Part shown: positions 1 to 7,334 of the stretch, in pieces
How the letters are laid out: each line of letters begins with the position of its first letter
How positions within the stretch are numbered: position 1 is the stretch's first letter
From: Bacillota bacterium
Lineage (GTDB): Bacteria; Bacillota; Limnochordia; Darwinibacteriales; DTU012
Direction of reading: 5' to 3'
Length of the DNA stretch: 32,236 bases
NCBI GenBank assembly: GCA_012521185.1
Contig: JAAYMV010000111.1
Location: forward strand, 1 to 32,236
Translations under genes and position numbers: made by a program
Notes under the pieces: model-generated
Databases searched by the model: none
Told to the model about the DNA's origin: nothing
The model's input: the letters and a program-made list of their open reading frames with translations, nothing else

Positions 1-492
1 TGGTTCTTCAGGATTTTGCGGATAAATTTTTCCAACATTAATTACATCCGCTGGACTAAAGAAGTAGCCTACACCCCAATTAATAGTTTGCTTGCCACCA
101 CGGAAGAAGATTTTATCTTGATAATTAAAATCCGAAAAAAGTTCACTTAAATAGATACCTTGCCCATAGTTAACTTGCACATTGGCAAATACCCGATAAT
201 TTGGATCTGGACGTGCATCTAAGAATAGGTTACCTGATAAATTAGTTCTAAAGCGATTACTATACTTATCGTCTTTAAAGTTCCAATCGGAAGATACAGA
301 CAAGTTATATTTTCCGCCAACTTTTACTCCTTCATTAATTAACATAGTCTCAGCTAATGAAGGCCGCTCTTCTTCCTCGGCAACTTCGAACAATAAATCA
401 GAACCAAATAACTCATTAAAATCAAAAGCCATTGCTGGACTAACCCATAATAAACATAAAAGTAATACCGACACTAGCTGCTTAATCTTCAT
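1..492 (-). CDS. Outer-membrane-type beta-barrel protein (partial, 3' end outside window)
   Basis: The reading frame is open from an ATG at 492 to the window edge, giving 164 codons and no stop, so the C-terminus is missing. A signal peptide is clear (MKIKQLVSVLLLLCLLWVSP, then AMA, cleaved before FDFNELF). The mature part alternates polar and hydrophobic residues, with aromatic-rich strands such as NYRVFANVQVNYGQG and the segment RGGKQTINWGVGYFFSPADV. This pattern is typical of porin-like outer-membrane barrels. A strong SD (AAGAGGTGA) precedes the ATG. It is the last visible gene of a five-gene operon, 10 bases after the LolA-like gene, so it is a plausible client or partner of that export system. 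The family name cannot be settled from this fragment. A barrel implies an outer membrane, which is unusual for a spore-forming Firmicute. Confidence 0.7.
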   Translation of the reverse strand, partial: MKIKQLVSVLLLCLLWVSPAMAFDFNELFGSDLLFEVAEEEERPSLAETMLINEGVKVGGKYNLSVSSDWNFKDDKYSNRFRTNLSGNLFLDARPDPNYRVFANVQVNYGQGIYLSELFSDFNYQDKIFFRGGKQTINWGVGYFFSPADVINVGKIYPQNPEEP

Positions 493-502
493 GATTCACC
501 TC

Positions 503-1276
503 TTACCGATTTACTCTTTCGATATACGCTTTGGTAAAGACATTATCAGGGATTGGACTTATTGATAATTCAGATAAAATAACCTGAGTTTTACTGCCTT
601 TTACTAACTCATCTACAAAAATCATTTGCTGCGGAATAATAAAGGAGCCGATAGTCGCATATTTTGGAAATAGAGAAGTACGCATTAAACGTTTAGTTAA
701 ACTGTATTCTTCAGCCATTAGCACTAAAGGCGTTTCTGTTTGGGTAATCCAAAGTTTGATGTAAGGATAAGTCACCGAATTACTGGTAGCCTCTAATTCA
801 ACAATATAAACTTTGTGTCCGCCAAGACTACCTTCTTCATAACCAGCCACTTCGTAATTACTAGAATAGGTCCACTGGGTAAAGTCAGAATTTCTTACAT
901 CAGACCCCTGAAAACTTTCCTTTAGAGAATTGTGAGCGAATTGACGACTGGATGGATCGTAAAACCATAAATTATCCCCTTCTAATAGGTAACCTTGCCC
1001 TTTTTGCACACTTGGTTCTTGAATTAAAAGCAAAAACTTCTCTTCACGGTCACGCCGAAACTGGTGAACAACCATCTTTTCAATCCCTTTCTCGAGATCC
1101 TCCACCACCATCGTCATCACCGATGAAAAGTCATATTCACCAAAATTAGTATTGGTATCGATTTTTTTTAAGATAGCATAAATATCAACATCGTCTTTAG
1201 CCTGTACGGCACCAAAGACGCTAAAAATCATTATTAAGCATAATGATATTATCCGTAGTCGTTGATTGAATTTCAT
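503..1276 (-). CDS. LolA-like outer membrane lipoprotein-sorting protein
   Basis: This 257-aa secreted protein has a signal peptide ending near VQA-KDDVD at residues 26-27. The mature part matches the LolA-like family of outer-membrane lipoprotein-sorting proteins. Visible features are a strand ending in HQFRRDREEKFLLLIQEP, the motif GQGYLLEGDNLWFYDPSSRQ, the motif FQGSDVRNSDFT, and a closing FTKAYIERVNR. Such proteins fold as an incomplete beta-barrel that shields a lipid or acyl chain while carrying cargo across the periplasm. The gene lies between a permease (10-base gap) and the beta-barrel gene (10-base gap), so it is probably the periplasmic carrier of the system. SD GGAGG precedes the ATG. 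The cargo is unknown: family membership is well supported, but lipoprotein sorting itself is inferred. Confidence 0.8.
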   Translation of the reverse strand: MKFNQRLRIISLCLIMIFSVFGAVQAKDDVDIYAILKKIDTNTNFGEYDFSSVMTMVVEDLEKGIEKMVVHQFRRDREEKFLLLIQEPSVQKGQGYLLEGDNLWFYDPSSRQFAHNSLKESFQGSDVRNSDFTQWTYSSNYEVAGYEEGSLGGHKVYIVELEATSNSVTYPYIKLWITQTETPLVLMAEEYSLTKRLMRTSLFPKYATIGSFIIPQQMIFVDELVKGSKTQVILSELSISPIPDNVFTKAYIERVNR

Positions 1277-1286
1277 GATTTCCTCC

Positions 1287-2588
1287 TTAATGATAAGACC
1301 CTAATGCCTTAATTGGTGATAATCTAGCTGCAGCTCTAGCAGGTAAATATGCTGCCAATAAACTCATTACCGCTAAAATAGCAAAAGTTAAACAAACAGT
1401 ACCGACACTAACCTGAAAAGTTAGATATCCATTATTTAAAAAGAACTGAAGACCAGTTACTTGGGAAAAAGAAACGAAGGATAAGACCACCATGACTAGA
1501 GAGGCACCTACTAAACCTGCTAAACCTCCGAACAGTCCTAGAAACAATGCTTCGAGTAAAAATATAGCTTTCACGGTATTTTGCTGCATGCCAAAAGCTC
1601 GCATTGTTCCAATTTCCTTTACCCTTTCGATTAAAACCATTCTAAAGGTGTTTGTAATACCCACCATAATAATCAGTAAGAGTACAAGGAAAATTCCTAA
1701 ACTAATCGCATCAATCACAGTTACCACAGCCTCAACTGGTTCCATTATATCGTTGAGGGTTAAAATCGAATATTTAACCCCTTCCCAAGGTTGAGCTAAT
1801 TCTTCTACTGCCTCAAATTGGATTCCAAAAATTGCTGATTGTTCTTCCAATCCCTTTGGTTCTCCGATTAATACATGACTAAACTTCTCAGCCACTTGGT
1901 CAAGCCGATCAACATCTTTGAGAAAGACATTCACCAATTGATAACCGTCTGACATTAAGCCCAATAAATAATTTAAGTAACCTTTATCAGCATAAGCAGC
2001 TGATATTCCGAAACTTGCTTGATCTTCAATTAAAGCTGCTACTATAAATTCGCCAACATTTTGTTGACCACTAATCGTTTCCATTTTTACCAAAATAATT
2101 TCTCCAGCTTCAATCCCTAGCCTTTGACCTAAAGGAGCTGGAATCACAATGGCGTTTTCTTGATCTAACTTAGTCAAATCACCACTAATAACTGTTAAAC
2201 TATCTAATAACTTGGTTTCTTCCTGAAAATCAACACCATAAATCAATTGCATTCCCTGTTTAGAACCGAAGATGAAGGTACCAATGGTCTGTGTCCTTTT
2301 AGTAACTCCTTCTATTTCATCGGAATAAGTAAGTAACAAATCAGATAGCTGCTGTTCATCATGAATCTGATTAATTACTTCTCCATCATCATTTAATTGT
2401 TTACCGGAAATAAAAATGTGTCCACCTAAAGCATGGGAAAAATTTACTCGAACATTTTCGACCATGCCAGCTGTAAATGAGTTTAAAACTGTAATTACCA
2501 GCATACCAAAAGCAATTGCTCCCGCCAAAAGTATGCTACGTTTCTTCTGTCTAGCAATATTCCGCAATGCTATTCGGACCGTTACCAA
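1287..2588 (-). CDS. FtsX/MacB-type ABC transporter permease (second permease)
   Basis: The 433-aa protein has the MacB/LolC-E layout. One N-terminal transmembrane helix (SILLAGAIAFGMLVITVLNS) is followed by an extracytoplasmic domain of about 240 residues. Three C-terminal helices form the FtsX domain, with the conserved stretch VLIERVKEIGTMRAFGMQQN. It lacks ATPase motifs and must pair with the ATPase at 4071-4793. I place the start at a TTG at 2588, because GAGGTG at 2595-2600 sits six bases upstream. The GTG at 2597 would overlap that SD. It follows the first permease almost without a gap. Two non-identical permeases plus one ATPase recall LolCDE rather than homodimeric MacB. It could instead be an efflux or antibiotic-resistance-type exporter, but the LolA-like and barrel neighbours argue for envelope export. 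Confidence 0.85.
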   Translation of the reverse strand: MVTVRIALRNIARQKKRSILLAGAIAFGMLVITVLNSFTAGMVENVRVNFSHALGGHIFISGKQLNDDGEVINQIHDEQQLSDLLLTYSDEIEGVTKRTQTIGTFIFGSKQGMQLIYGVDFQEETKLLDSLTVISGDLTKLDQENAIVIPAPLGQRLGIEAGEIILVKMETISGQQNVGEFIVAALIEDQASFGISAAYADKGYLNYLLGLMSDGYQLVNVFLKDVDRLDQVAEKFSHVLIGEPKGLEEQSAIFGIQFEAVEELAQPWEGVKYSILTLNDIMEPVEAVVTVIDAISLGIFLVLLLIIMVGITNTFRMVLIERVKEIGTMRAFGMQQNTVKAIFLLEALFLGLFGGLAGLVGASLVMVVLSFVSFSQVTGLQFFLNNGYLTFQVSVGTVCLTFAILAVMSLLAAYLPARAAARLSPIKALGSYH

Positions 2589-2598
2589 TTGCACCACC

Positions 2599-4074
2599 TC
2601 ATTGACTTTGCATAGCCTTTACTGGCTCTGTTTTCATTACAATTGAGGTTGGATATAAACTAGAAACAACCCCAACAACTAATACTATAATAAACGACAT
2701 GACCACTGACTCTAAGGATAAACCTGGTTTTAAAACCGGTCCGCCAAAAATAATCTCAAAAAATAGGTTTGGAGCTTTAATTCCTGTAATATTTAAAACT
2801 AATAAAATCAAACTGCCGGCTATTATTCCAATACCACCAAATACACCGGAGATTAATAAGGTTTCCCATAAAATCATGGAGCGGACGAATGTTTTCTGAG
2901 CACCAATAGCCCGCATTGTACCAATTTCACTCATTCGTTCTGTGACTGAAATGACTAAGGTATTCATAATAATTATCACAGCAACTATAGCAATTAGAAA
3001 AACAATAATGTTAAAAACAAGTTTTACGCCATAAGCCATCTCAGCTACTACTCCAGCGGCTTCTAACCAATCACTGGCTTCAGCATCAATATTGTTAACC
3101 GCAAAAAATTCATCTAATTCCTTTAATGCCCGCTTTACCATTCGTTCATCGGTTAATCTAACTAACAAAAAATGCCAGGAATGTGATTCTTCCTCTTCCT
3201 GCACTGGAGTATCCTCTGAACTAGCAAAAATGTCTAATAGTGAATCTTCGTTATAGCTTTCTGCAGTAGCTTCAATATCTACCAAGATGTTACCAAAATC
3301 ACTAAATAGACTGTCAAAATCTAACTCACCTAAGAAAACTTGCTCTTCCTCAGTGAGTTTAGCCGGAGATACATATCCTACATTCATACCACTTAAAGCA
3401 CGCATATTAGTGGCATCAACTAAGGATATTAAGTCTAGTTGAGCATTTGATTGTTTGAACTCAAAGATTCCTTTAACCTCAACTTCACGAATCTTCATGC
3501 CGCCTGTTGGGGTTACGCCTGTTAACAACAGCTTCTCTCCTGGCTGAATTAAGCGACCTAAATCCCGTTCCATATGCTCAGCCACTAAGTTGTTTAGTAC
3601 AATCCCTTCTTCACCTTTAGCTAAAAAGCTGCCTCGTATTAGCTCAATATTGTCAGGAAACATCTGTAGATAAGATTCGGGATCGATTCCAAATAATTGC
3701 ATAGCACCCTGAACTTCGTTAATACTTGCTAAGGCGACCCCAGAGATTTGCGGATTAATAAGTTCTACATAAGGTAAAGACTCTAAAAAACTCACAATTT
3801 CTTCGTAATCATGTAATGTAGGGATGTTTTGCTCTAAGATAGTAAGATCTTGAAAGCCAAATAAGGTTAAGTTTCCCTGATGCTTACCGCTAATCATAAT
3901 ATGCCCTGTAAAGTTCTTTATGTAAGAGCGTTCAATACCAGCTGTAGCTGAATCCATCAATGAGTTACCTACAATTAATACTGTTATACCAACTGCAATT
4001 AAAGTTCCGATAATTAAAGTTTTAGTGCGATGTTCTTTTAAATTTCTCCAGGCAATTTTTAACAACACACTCAT
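2599..4074 (-). CDS. FtsX/MacB-type ABC transporter permease (first permease)
   Basis: This is a 491-aa permease with an N-terminal helix (TLIIGTLIAVGITVLIVGNS). A large extracytoplasmic domain runs to about residue 350 and includes an acidic stretch around DTPVQEEEESHSW. Three C-terminal helices follow, with the FtsX signature VTERMSEIGTMRAIGAQK. The start ATG overlaps the end of the ATPase gene by four bases (ATGA), so translation is probably coupled. The protein is about 60 residues longer than its partner at 1287-2588, mostly in the periplasmic domain. The two permeases are therefore likely to have different periplasmic jobs, as LolC and LolE do. In the Lol model such a permease extracts lipidated cargo from the inner membrane and passes it to a LolA-type carrier. 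That role is inferred from the neighbours. Confidence 0.87.
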   Translation of the reverse strand: MSVLLKIAWRNLKEHRTKTLIIGTLIAVGITVLIVGNSLMDSATAGIERSYIKNFTGHIMISGKHQGNLTLFGFQDLTILEQNIPTLHDYEEIVSFLESLPYVELINPQISGVALASINEVQGAMQLFGIDPESYLQMFPDNIELIRGSFLAKGEEGIVLNNLVAEHMERDLGRLIQPGEKLLLTGVTPTGGMKIREVEVKGIFEFKQSNAQLDLISLVDATNMRALSGMNVGYVSPAKLTEEEQVFLGELDFDSLFSDFGNILVDIEATAESYNEDSLLDIFASSEDTPVQEEEESHSWHFLLVRLTDERMVKRALKELDEFFAVNNIDAEASDWLEAAGVVAEMAYGVKLVFNIIVFLIAIVAVIIIMNTLVISVTERMSEIGTMRAIGAQKTFVRSMILWETLLISGVFGGIGIIAGSLILLVLNITGIKAPNLFFEIIFGGPVLKPGLSLESVVMSFIIVLVVGVVSSLYPTSIVMKTEPVKAMQSQ

Positions 4075-4793
4075 TGACTGACCCCTGCCGTTTCATTATA
4101 TTCTGCCTTATGGGTTTCTTCTACAATTCTGCCGTCTAATAAGCGAATAATGTGATCGGCAATTCCAACAATTGTAGAATCATGAGTGGAAAAGATGAAT
4201 GTGGTATTTAATTCCGCATTCATTTTTTTCATTAACTCAATAATGGTCTGCCCAGTTTTCGAATCTAAATTGGCCGTAGGTTCATCAGCTAAGACTATTT
4301 GAGGTTTAGTAACTAACGCACGAGCAATAGCTACCCTTTGCCGCTGACCACCTGATAATTCATTGGGCTTATGCTTAATAAAGTTGGTTAATTCTACTGC
4401 TTCGACTAGGTATTCGATCCATTCCTCGCGTTCTCGCTTCGGCATCCGATTTTTCCCTAATAACAGTGGAAATTCTATATTTTCATAAACATTTAAAACT
4501 GGAATTAAGTTAAAGGATTGAAAGATAAAACCTAAAACCTCATGCCTTAAAGTAGTTAGCTGTTTATCATTCAAACCTGAAGTACTTTGGCCAGCAATAC
4601 TTACTATTCCATCAGTCGGTTGATCAATACAACCGATCATATTAAGAATCGTTGATTTACCCGAACCTGAAGGGCCAATTAGTGAAATAAAATCACCTTT
4701 TTTAATATCAAAAGTGACACCCTTAACAGCATGCACTTGAGTTTTTCCTAACTCATACGTTTTCTTTACATCTTTCAACTGGACAATTGGCAT
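4071..4793 (-). CDS. LolD/MacB-type ABC transporter ATP-binding protein
   Basis: The 240-aa nucleotide-binding protein has all ABC motifs. Walker A is GPSGSGKST (residues 40-48), the Q-loop lies in FIFQSFNL, the signature is LSGGQRQRVAIARAL (from 146), Walker B is IVLADEPTANLD (from 166), and the H-loop is in STHD. The overall pattern (IGCIDQPTDGIVSIAG and the NLDSKTG after Walker B) is that of the LolD/MacB/FtsE branch, which powers mechanotransmission-type transporters rather than classical import or export. It heads the operon ATPase, permease, permease, LolA-like, beta-barrel, with gaps of -4, 10 (1 if the GTG at 2597 is used), 10 and 10 bases. SD GGGAGTG precedes the ATG. An extended -10 promoter lies just upstream, but no terminator separates it from the M28-like gene, so read-through is possible. 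Confidence 0.93.
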   Translation of the reverse strand: MPIVQLKDVKKTYELGKTQVHAVKGVTFDIKKGDFISLIGPSGSGKSTILNMIGCIDQPTDGIVSIAGQSTSGLNDKQLTTLRHEVLGFIFQSFNLIPVLNVYENIEFPLLLGKNRMPKREREEWIEYLVEAVELTNFIKHKPNELSGGQRQRVAIARALVTKPQIVLADEPTANLDSKTGQTIIELMKKMNAELNTTFIFSTHDSTIVGIADHIIRLLDGRIVEETHKAEYNETAGVSQ

Positions 4794-4825
4794 AAAGACA
4801 CTCCCATTTCCTGATTCAATATGTC

Positions 4826-4834
4826 ATTATAACA
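4826..4834 (-). promoter_or_regulatory. Extended -10 promoter of the Lol-like operon
   Basis: On the minus strand the sequence reads TGTTATAAT, a perfect TATAAT with the upstream TG of an extended -10. It lies about 33 bases before the ATPase start. No good -35 is visible 16-18 bases upstream, which is common for extended -10 promoters. Confidence 0.5.
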
Positions 4835-4866
4835 TAAAAACAGCCTTCTAATCGACATTTTAATTA

Positions 4867-7137
4867 TTAATTAAAAACATAGGTTTTGCTAAGAATCGTT
4901 GTATCTGTTATTGGCGTTGGAGCCGGTATCAAATATTCTGGTCTTTGAATAAAATTGTCTCCAAAAAAGTCTGGCAATCCGTATAATTGACTTAAAATAG
5001 TAATACTAAAATTACTATCAATTGCTGTGGGTACTACTAAATTAATTCCTTCAGCAGGAATGTTATAGTAACGAAATACCGGCCAGTGTTCCTCCCAGGC
5101 AACCATATTACCAGCAATTTCTACCTGTTCTGTTACTAATTCCGGCTTGATATGCACGATCAAGCTAACATGCTCCTGTAGGGGTTTAACATGAAGATGT
5201 ATTTCCCTAACCTCTTCCCGAATCACTTCTCCTATTAAGTTGACAGCAACAGGCGACTCATTCCATTTTGGAGCTGACCCTTTTATTATCGGAACATATT
5301 CATAAGGAATTAAATGCTGAAGGTTATCTGCAGTAAATCCTGCCGGGAAAAACTGTTCCGTAAACTCATCCAAATCTAAATCAATACTTACCCAGTAAGC
5401 TTGTTCCTGATCTAAATCAGCATAATAGAAAATGCTATTCATTCCCGGTTGAGTCGCAGTCACTCCTGATTGATTATATACCATAACTATACTAAAAAGC
5501 AAAAGCACTAAAGATATTGCTGGTAAAATCCGAACATTCAAATCTTTGATTTCCTTAATTAAAGGCAGTAATAAGCCTAGAGCATAAACAAATAAAAGCA
5601 TTAGAATGCCACTAGAACTTAATCCTAAAATTACAAAAACTTGTTTAAGTAAAACTGGCCAAAGGGTGATAACTGGAACAAAACTCAATAGAATGGCAAT
5701 CGCCCTGATTATCCAAGAAGGCTCATCCCACTGAAGATATAATAAGGTACCAAGTAGACTGAAAAGGTATGGCCAAATAAAGAGATAACTTGTGCCTGGT
5801 AAGAACAAGGAAATAAAAATCGTAATAACTAACCAAACAATTTGTGTTCCAAAAATTAAGTCTAACTCTTCTAATTTATTAAATGCCCATGAATAGAGTA
5901 GGATAAATAAAGTAGCTGTTAAAGAGCTAAGACCAACCAAATACCAGATGCCATTATTAGGTTGTACATATTTATATAATGGATGATTTGGAACTAGCCA
6001 ATTTCCTACATAACTCATCAGTACGCCGCTAAATAATCCTATGAGAGCAAAAATCAAAATGCCATAGAGGATTCCCTTTAGATTAAAGCGGTAATTCTTC
6101 ATGCCTTGCCAAACTACAATACCAAACATAATTATAGTTATCGTGATCAAGTTTGCTATCCAAGTAATTGGATAATGAACTAACCTTAAACCAAACAAGT
6201 CAAAATAAATCTGATCTATTTGAGAAATTTCTTGCAGCTCAAGATTACCAAAATGTTTAACTAATTGTAGCAGATTATTTCCCTGTTGCTGAATGCTAGT
6301 TAAATCGATATTCTCCAAATTATCAAATGCTGTATGGTAATAAGTAGGCTTGTCCAAATATGCTAAATTAAGACCTGGTATCTGTGCCTGATTAAAGACA
6401 GTAAAGCTGTGATCATGATTCATTAATCGATACAATTCATGAATAAAAGAATTTCCTAATGGCTGACTAACTGCCTGAGCATACTGGGAAATTAGCCATC
6501 CATTTCTTCGGCTAGTACCAAATAACACTGAAGCACCACTTGTGCCTCTGGCTTCAGCATTCAATACTAAACCAACCTCTTCCATCCAAGGATGTTGTTC
6601 AGCAAAGGCTAAGGCTCCTAAAGCGCCAATTTCACCTGCGTCAGCAAATAAAATAATCAAGTCATTTTTTAAAGGTGCTTCCGCTAAAACTACTCTCACT
6701 ATTTCCAGCACGCTAGCTACTGCTGCTTTATTTGCATTCGCACCTGGGGATGTAGGCATAGAATCATAATTAGCAACTAGTAAAATTGCTTTACTACTTT
6801 CACTACCGGGAATACGTGTCACAACATTATTGATAACTGCACCTGTCCGCCAATATGGATTTATTGCATAAGCTGATTGTATTTCTGGATTAAGCCCTAA
6901 TTCTGATAATACATTCACCAGATAATCTCTAACCTGCTTATGTTGTTCGCTGCCAACTGGTGTTGGTTCAACAGCAATTTCAGCCAAATGATCAAGTACT
7001 TGCTTGGTAACAAATCCATCCTCTGTTTGTGATATTGCCTGTGGCTGACGATAACCATACATCGTTACACCGGTTATGATTATAAAAACAACTAAGGATA
7101 TAATAATGATTCTTATTTTTTCCCGCTTCATATTCAT
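4867..7137 (-). CDS. Membrane-bound M28-family peptidase-like protein, probable pseudoenzyme
   Basis: This 756-aa protein has an N-terminal signal-anchor helix (residues 8-28) and an M28 zinc-peptidase-like domain (about 45-300). Around eight transmembrane helices follow (about 320-550), then a 190-residue extracytoplasmic tail rich in beta strands. This layout resembles the ERMP1/Pff1 type of M28 protein. The fold is recognisable from NYDSMPTSPGAN, LNAEARGTSG and YYHTAFDN. The catalytic set is broken, however: the first metal-ligand His of HYDS is Asn123, the bridging Asp of GAxD is Ala135, and the general-base Glu of the DGEE motif is Gly168. Glu169, Glu195 and His268 remain. The start is the ATG at 7137, five bases after GGAGG; an upstream TTG at 7161 has no SD. 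It has its own promoter and lies directly upstream of the Lol-like operon. A binding or chaperone role is possible; its function is unknown. Confidence 0.8.
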   Translation of the reverse strand: MNMKREKIRIIIISLVVFIIITGVTMYGYRQPQAISQTEDGFVTKQVLDHLAEIAVEPTPVGSEQHKQVRDYLVNVLSELGLNPEIQSAYAINPYWRTGAVINNVVTRIPGSESSKAILLVANYDSMPTSPGANANKAAVASVLEIVRVVLAEAPLKNDLIILFADAGEIGALGALAFAEQHPWMEEVGLVLNAEARGTSGASVLFGTSRRNGWLISQYAQAVSQPLGNSFIHELYRLMNHDHSFTVFNQAQIPGLNLAYLDKPTYYHTAFDNLENIDLTSIQQQGNNLLQLVKHFGNLELQEISQIDQIYFDLFGLRLVHYPITWIANLITITIIMFGIVVWQGMKNYRFNLKGILYGILIFALIGLFSGVLMSYVGNWLVPNHPLYKYVQPNNGIWYLVGLSSLTATLFILLYSWAFNKLEELDLIFGTQIVWLVITIFISLFLPGTSYLFIWPYLFSLLGTLLYLQWDEPSWIIRAIAILLSFVPVITLWPVLLKQVFVILGLSSSGILMLLFVYALGLLLPLIKEIKDLNVRILPAISLVLLLFSIVMVYNQSGVTATQPGMNSIFYYADLDQEQAYWVSIDLDLDEFTEQFFPAGFTADNLQHLIPYEYVPIIKGSAPKWNESPVAVNLIGEVIREEVREIHLHVKPLQEHVSLIVHIKPELVTEQVEIAGNMVAWEEHWPVFRYYNIPAEGINLVVPTAIDSNFSITILSQLYGLPDFFGDNFIQRPEYLIPAPTPITDTTILSKTYVFN

Positions 7138-7177
7138 GACATCCTCCAGATCTAATATCAAAAAACATTATATTTTC

Positions 7178-7206
7178 ATTATAAACAATTTCTGTAGAAA
7201 TAACAA
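7178..7206 (-). promoter_or_regulatory. Sigma-A-type promoter of the M28-like gene
   Basis: The minus strand carries TTGTTA (7201-7206), a 17-base spacer and TATAAT (7178-7183). The start codon is about 40 bases downstream. It diverges from the chemoreceptor promoter. Confidence 0.6.
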
Positions 7207-7238
7207 AAAGAAAAGCCCATCAGCTAGCTTTTTAACCC

Positions 7239-7268
7239 TTGTAATAAACTTGCTAACCGTGATATAAT
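7239..7268 (+). promoter_or_regulatory. Sigma-A-type promoter of the chemoreceptor gene
   Basis: TTGTAA (7239-7244), an 18-base spacer and a perfect TATAAT (7263-7268) lie about 66 bases before the TTG start. The -35 is only a four-of-six match. Confidence 0.5.
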
Positions 7269-7334
7269 ATTATTAGACAAACGTAAAAATATTTTCTTGT
7301 TTTTGCGGCACACTTACTAAGGAGGGAAAGTACT

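Noticed and set aside
952-1149. Plus-strand open frame of 65 codons inside the LolA-like gene
   Set aside because: It is a shadow of the minus-strand gene, with no SD, low-complexity content and no homology pattern.
4867-7161. Active M28 aminopeptidase annotation, and the TTG start at 7161
   Set aside because: Three key metal or catalytic residues are replaced, and the TTG lies upstream of the only good SD (7143-7147).
7264-7334. Short leader peptide or regulatory RNA before the chemoreceptor
   Set aside because: The leader has no convincing stem-loop and no short frame with an SD.
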